NCBI GenBank assembly: GCA_021442155.1
Contig: CM038215.1
Coordinates: forward strand, 213,832,982 to 213,896,981
Reading direction: 5' to 3'
DNA from: Cymbidium sinense
Taxonomy: Eukaryota; Streptophyta; Magnoliopsida; Asparagales; Orchidaceae
DNA length: 64,000 nt
In this document: positions 63,501 through 64,000 of the stretch, one piece after another
How positions within the stretch are numbered: the stretch's first letter is position 1
Layout: every line of letters begins with the position of its first letter
The notes under the pieces: model-generated
Told to the model about the DNA's origin: nothing
The model's database searches: none
What the model saw: only the letters and a program-made list of their open reading frames with translations
Translations under genes and position numbers: made by a program

Positions 63501-64000
63501 AGTCTTGTGCTTCTAGAATTTAAGCCCTAGACTTTTAAGAAAATATTAACTTAAAATCTAAATTAAATTTCAAAATTTAAAACCCAATGATTGGATAGTT
63601 GAAATGCCTACTAAGCATCGTAATATCAACAGGCATTTCCTACTTCATCCTGTTTGGCCTCTTAAAAGAATTCTTTCCACTTTGGATCATTTCGAATTAA
63701 AATTCCAAATATCATTCCTTTGAAAACCAACTTAGAACTCTATAGAAATAATATCTTATTTCCTTAATCAAGAGTATTCTTAGAAAAAGACCCTTCTTCT
63801 TGAGATGTAATTAACTATAGGGGCTTGCCATTATAGGGAACCATGAACTTAATTTAAAATAAACATTGTTCTACTTTCTATGTAGTTTAGGGAAAACATC
63901 TTTGGTGCATGAAAGATTCATTAGCCTTAGGAGTATTTTATTAAATGATCAAATCCATTATAGGATAACATGTTTATCTTCTAGGATTATATGCTTATTC
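57582..64000 (+). mobile_element. Ogre-like LTR, copy D (runs to window edge)
   Basis: The LTR starts 'ttttgacctcatttttggatgagg', the TG start changed to TT. It is collinear with C: the GGTCAA domain at 57960-58520, the GC-richer segment at 59040-59720, the 'taggattagcaggagctaacc' block near 62500 and the 'ggggtgtatagtagtacc' block near 62655. The last bases align with LTR A near 12700, so about 100 bp of the LTR lies outside the window. It directly follows truncated copy C in the same orientation. The frame at 61092-61283 (minus) is chance. Confidence 0.8.

Overview
This is a gene-poor, AT-rich window of nuclear DNA from a flowering plant with a repeat-rich genome. The evidence is the set of element families: Ty3/gypsy elements of the chromovirus, Athila-like and Tat/Ogre-like lineages, an RTE-clade LINE of the kind common in angiosperms, a Mutator-like (MULE) transposase relic, and plant-type primer-binding sites. 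A monocot host is possible, but the sequence alone does not settle the species. I see no intact host gene, tRNA, rRNA, CRISPR array or bacterial feature. Every recognisable coding stretch is a broken transposable-element gene. The longest open frames are a LINE reverse transcriptase (54764-55393) and a gypsy reverse transcriptase (42590-43057).

Layout. 1-2.2 kb: unclassified, with a possible minus-strand LTR start near 1792 and a gag-like short frame. 2.2-3.0 kb: a diverged minisatellite of about 62 bp period. 3.77-5.2 kb: a decayed Athila-like primer-binding site and gag. 5.5-12.3 kb: a Tat-lineage element remnant, made of LTR family 'E' (copy E1), RNase H plus integrase remains, a 105-bp minisatellite and a truncated LTR copy E2. 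12.3-19.4 kb: leader, tRNA-Arg-type primer-binding site and a giant (about 6.8 kb) Ogre-like LTR (copy A) on the minus strand. 19.4-23.8 kb: a second copy of the Tat 3' region and LTR (E3), carrying a 5'-truncated LINE. 23.9-27 kb: unrecognised coding-like relics on the minus strand and a compound microsatellite. 28.3-30.6 kb: a MULE transposase pseudogene. 30.6-33.6 kb: unclassified, with a 200-bp AT microsatellite.

33.6-45.65 kb: one chromovirus with both LTRs, a Met-type primer-binding site, gag, protease, RT, RNase H and integrase, all decayed. Its protease is split by a 5.3-kb solo Ogre-like LTR (copy B) that has matching flanking repeats. 45.98-48.64 kb: LTR E4 on the minus strand, cut by Ogre-like LTR C (48.64-57.58 kb). 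LTR C contains a near full-length RTE LINE with an 18-bp target-site duplication. LTR D (57.58 kb to the window end) follows head-to-tail.

The genes do not form a working pathway. The window records successive insertions: chromovirus then solo LTR B; E4 then LTR C then LINE. Several catalytic acidic residues have been lost (two integrase E to K, one LINE RT D to Y, one MULE D to N). The most informative observations are the four-copy giant LTR family with a terminal palindrome and GGTCAA-rich domain, the 312-bp duplication across an LTR/host junction, and the 2-kb direct duplication flanking LTR A.
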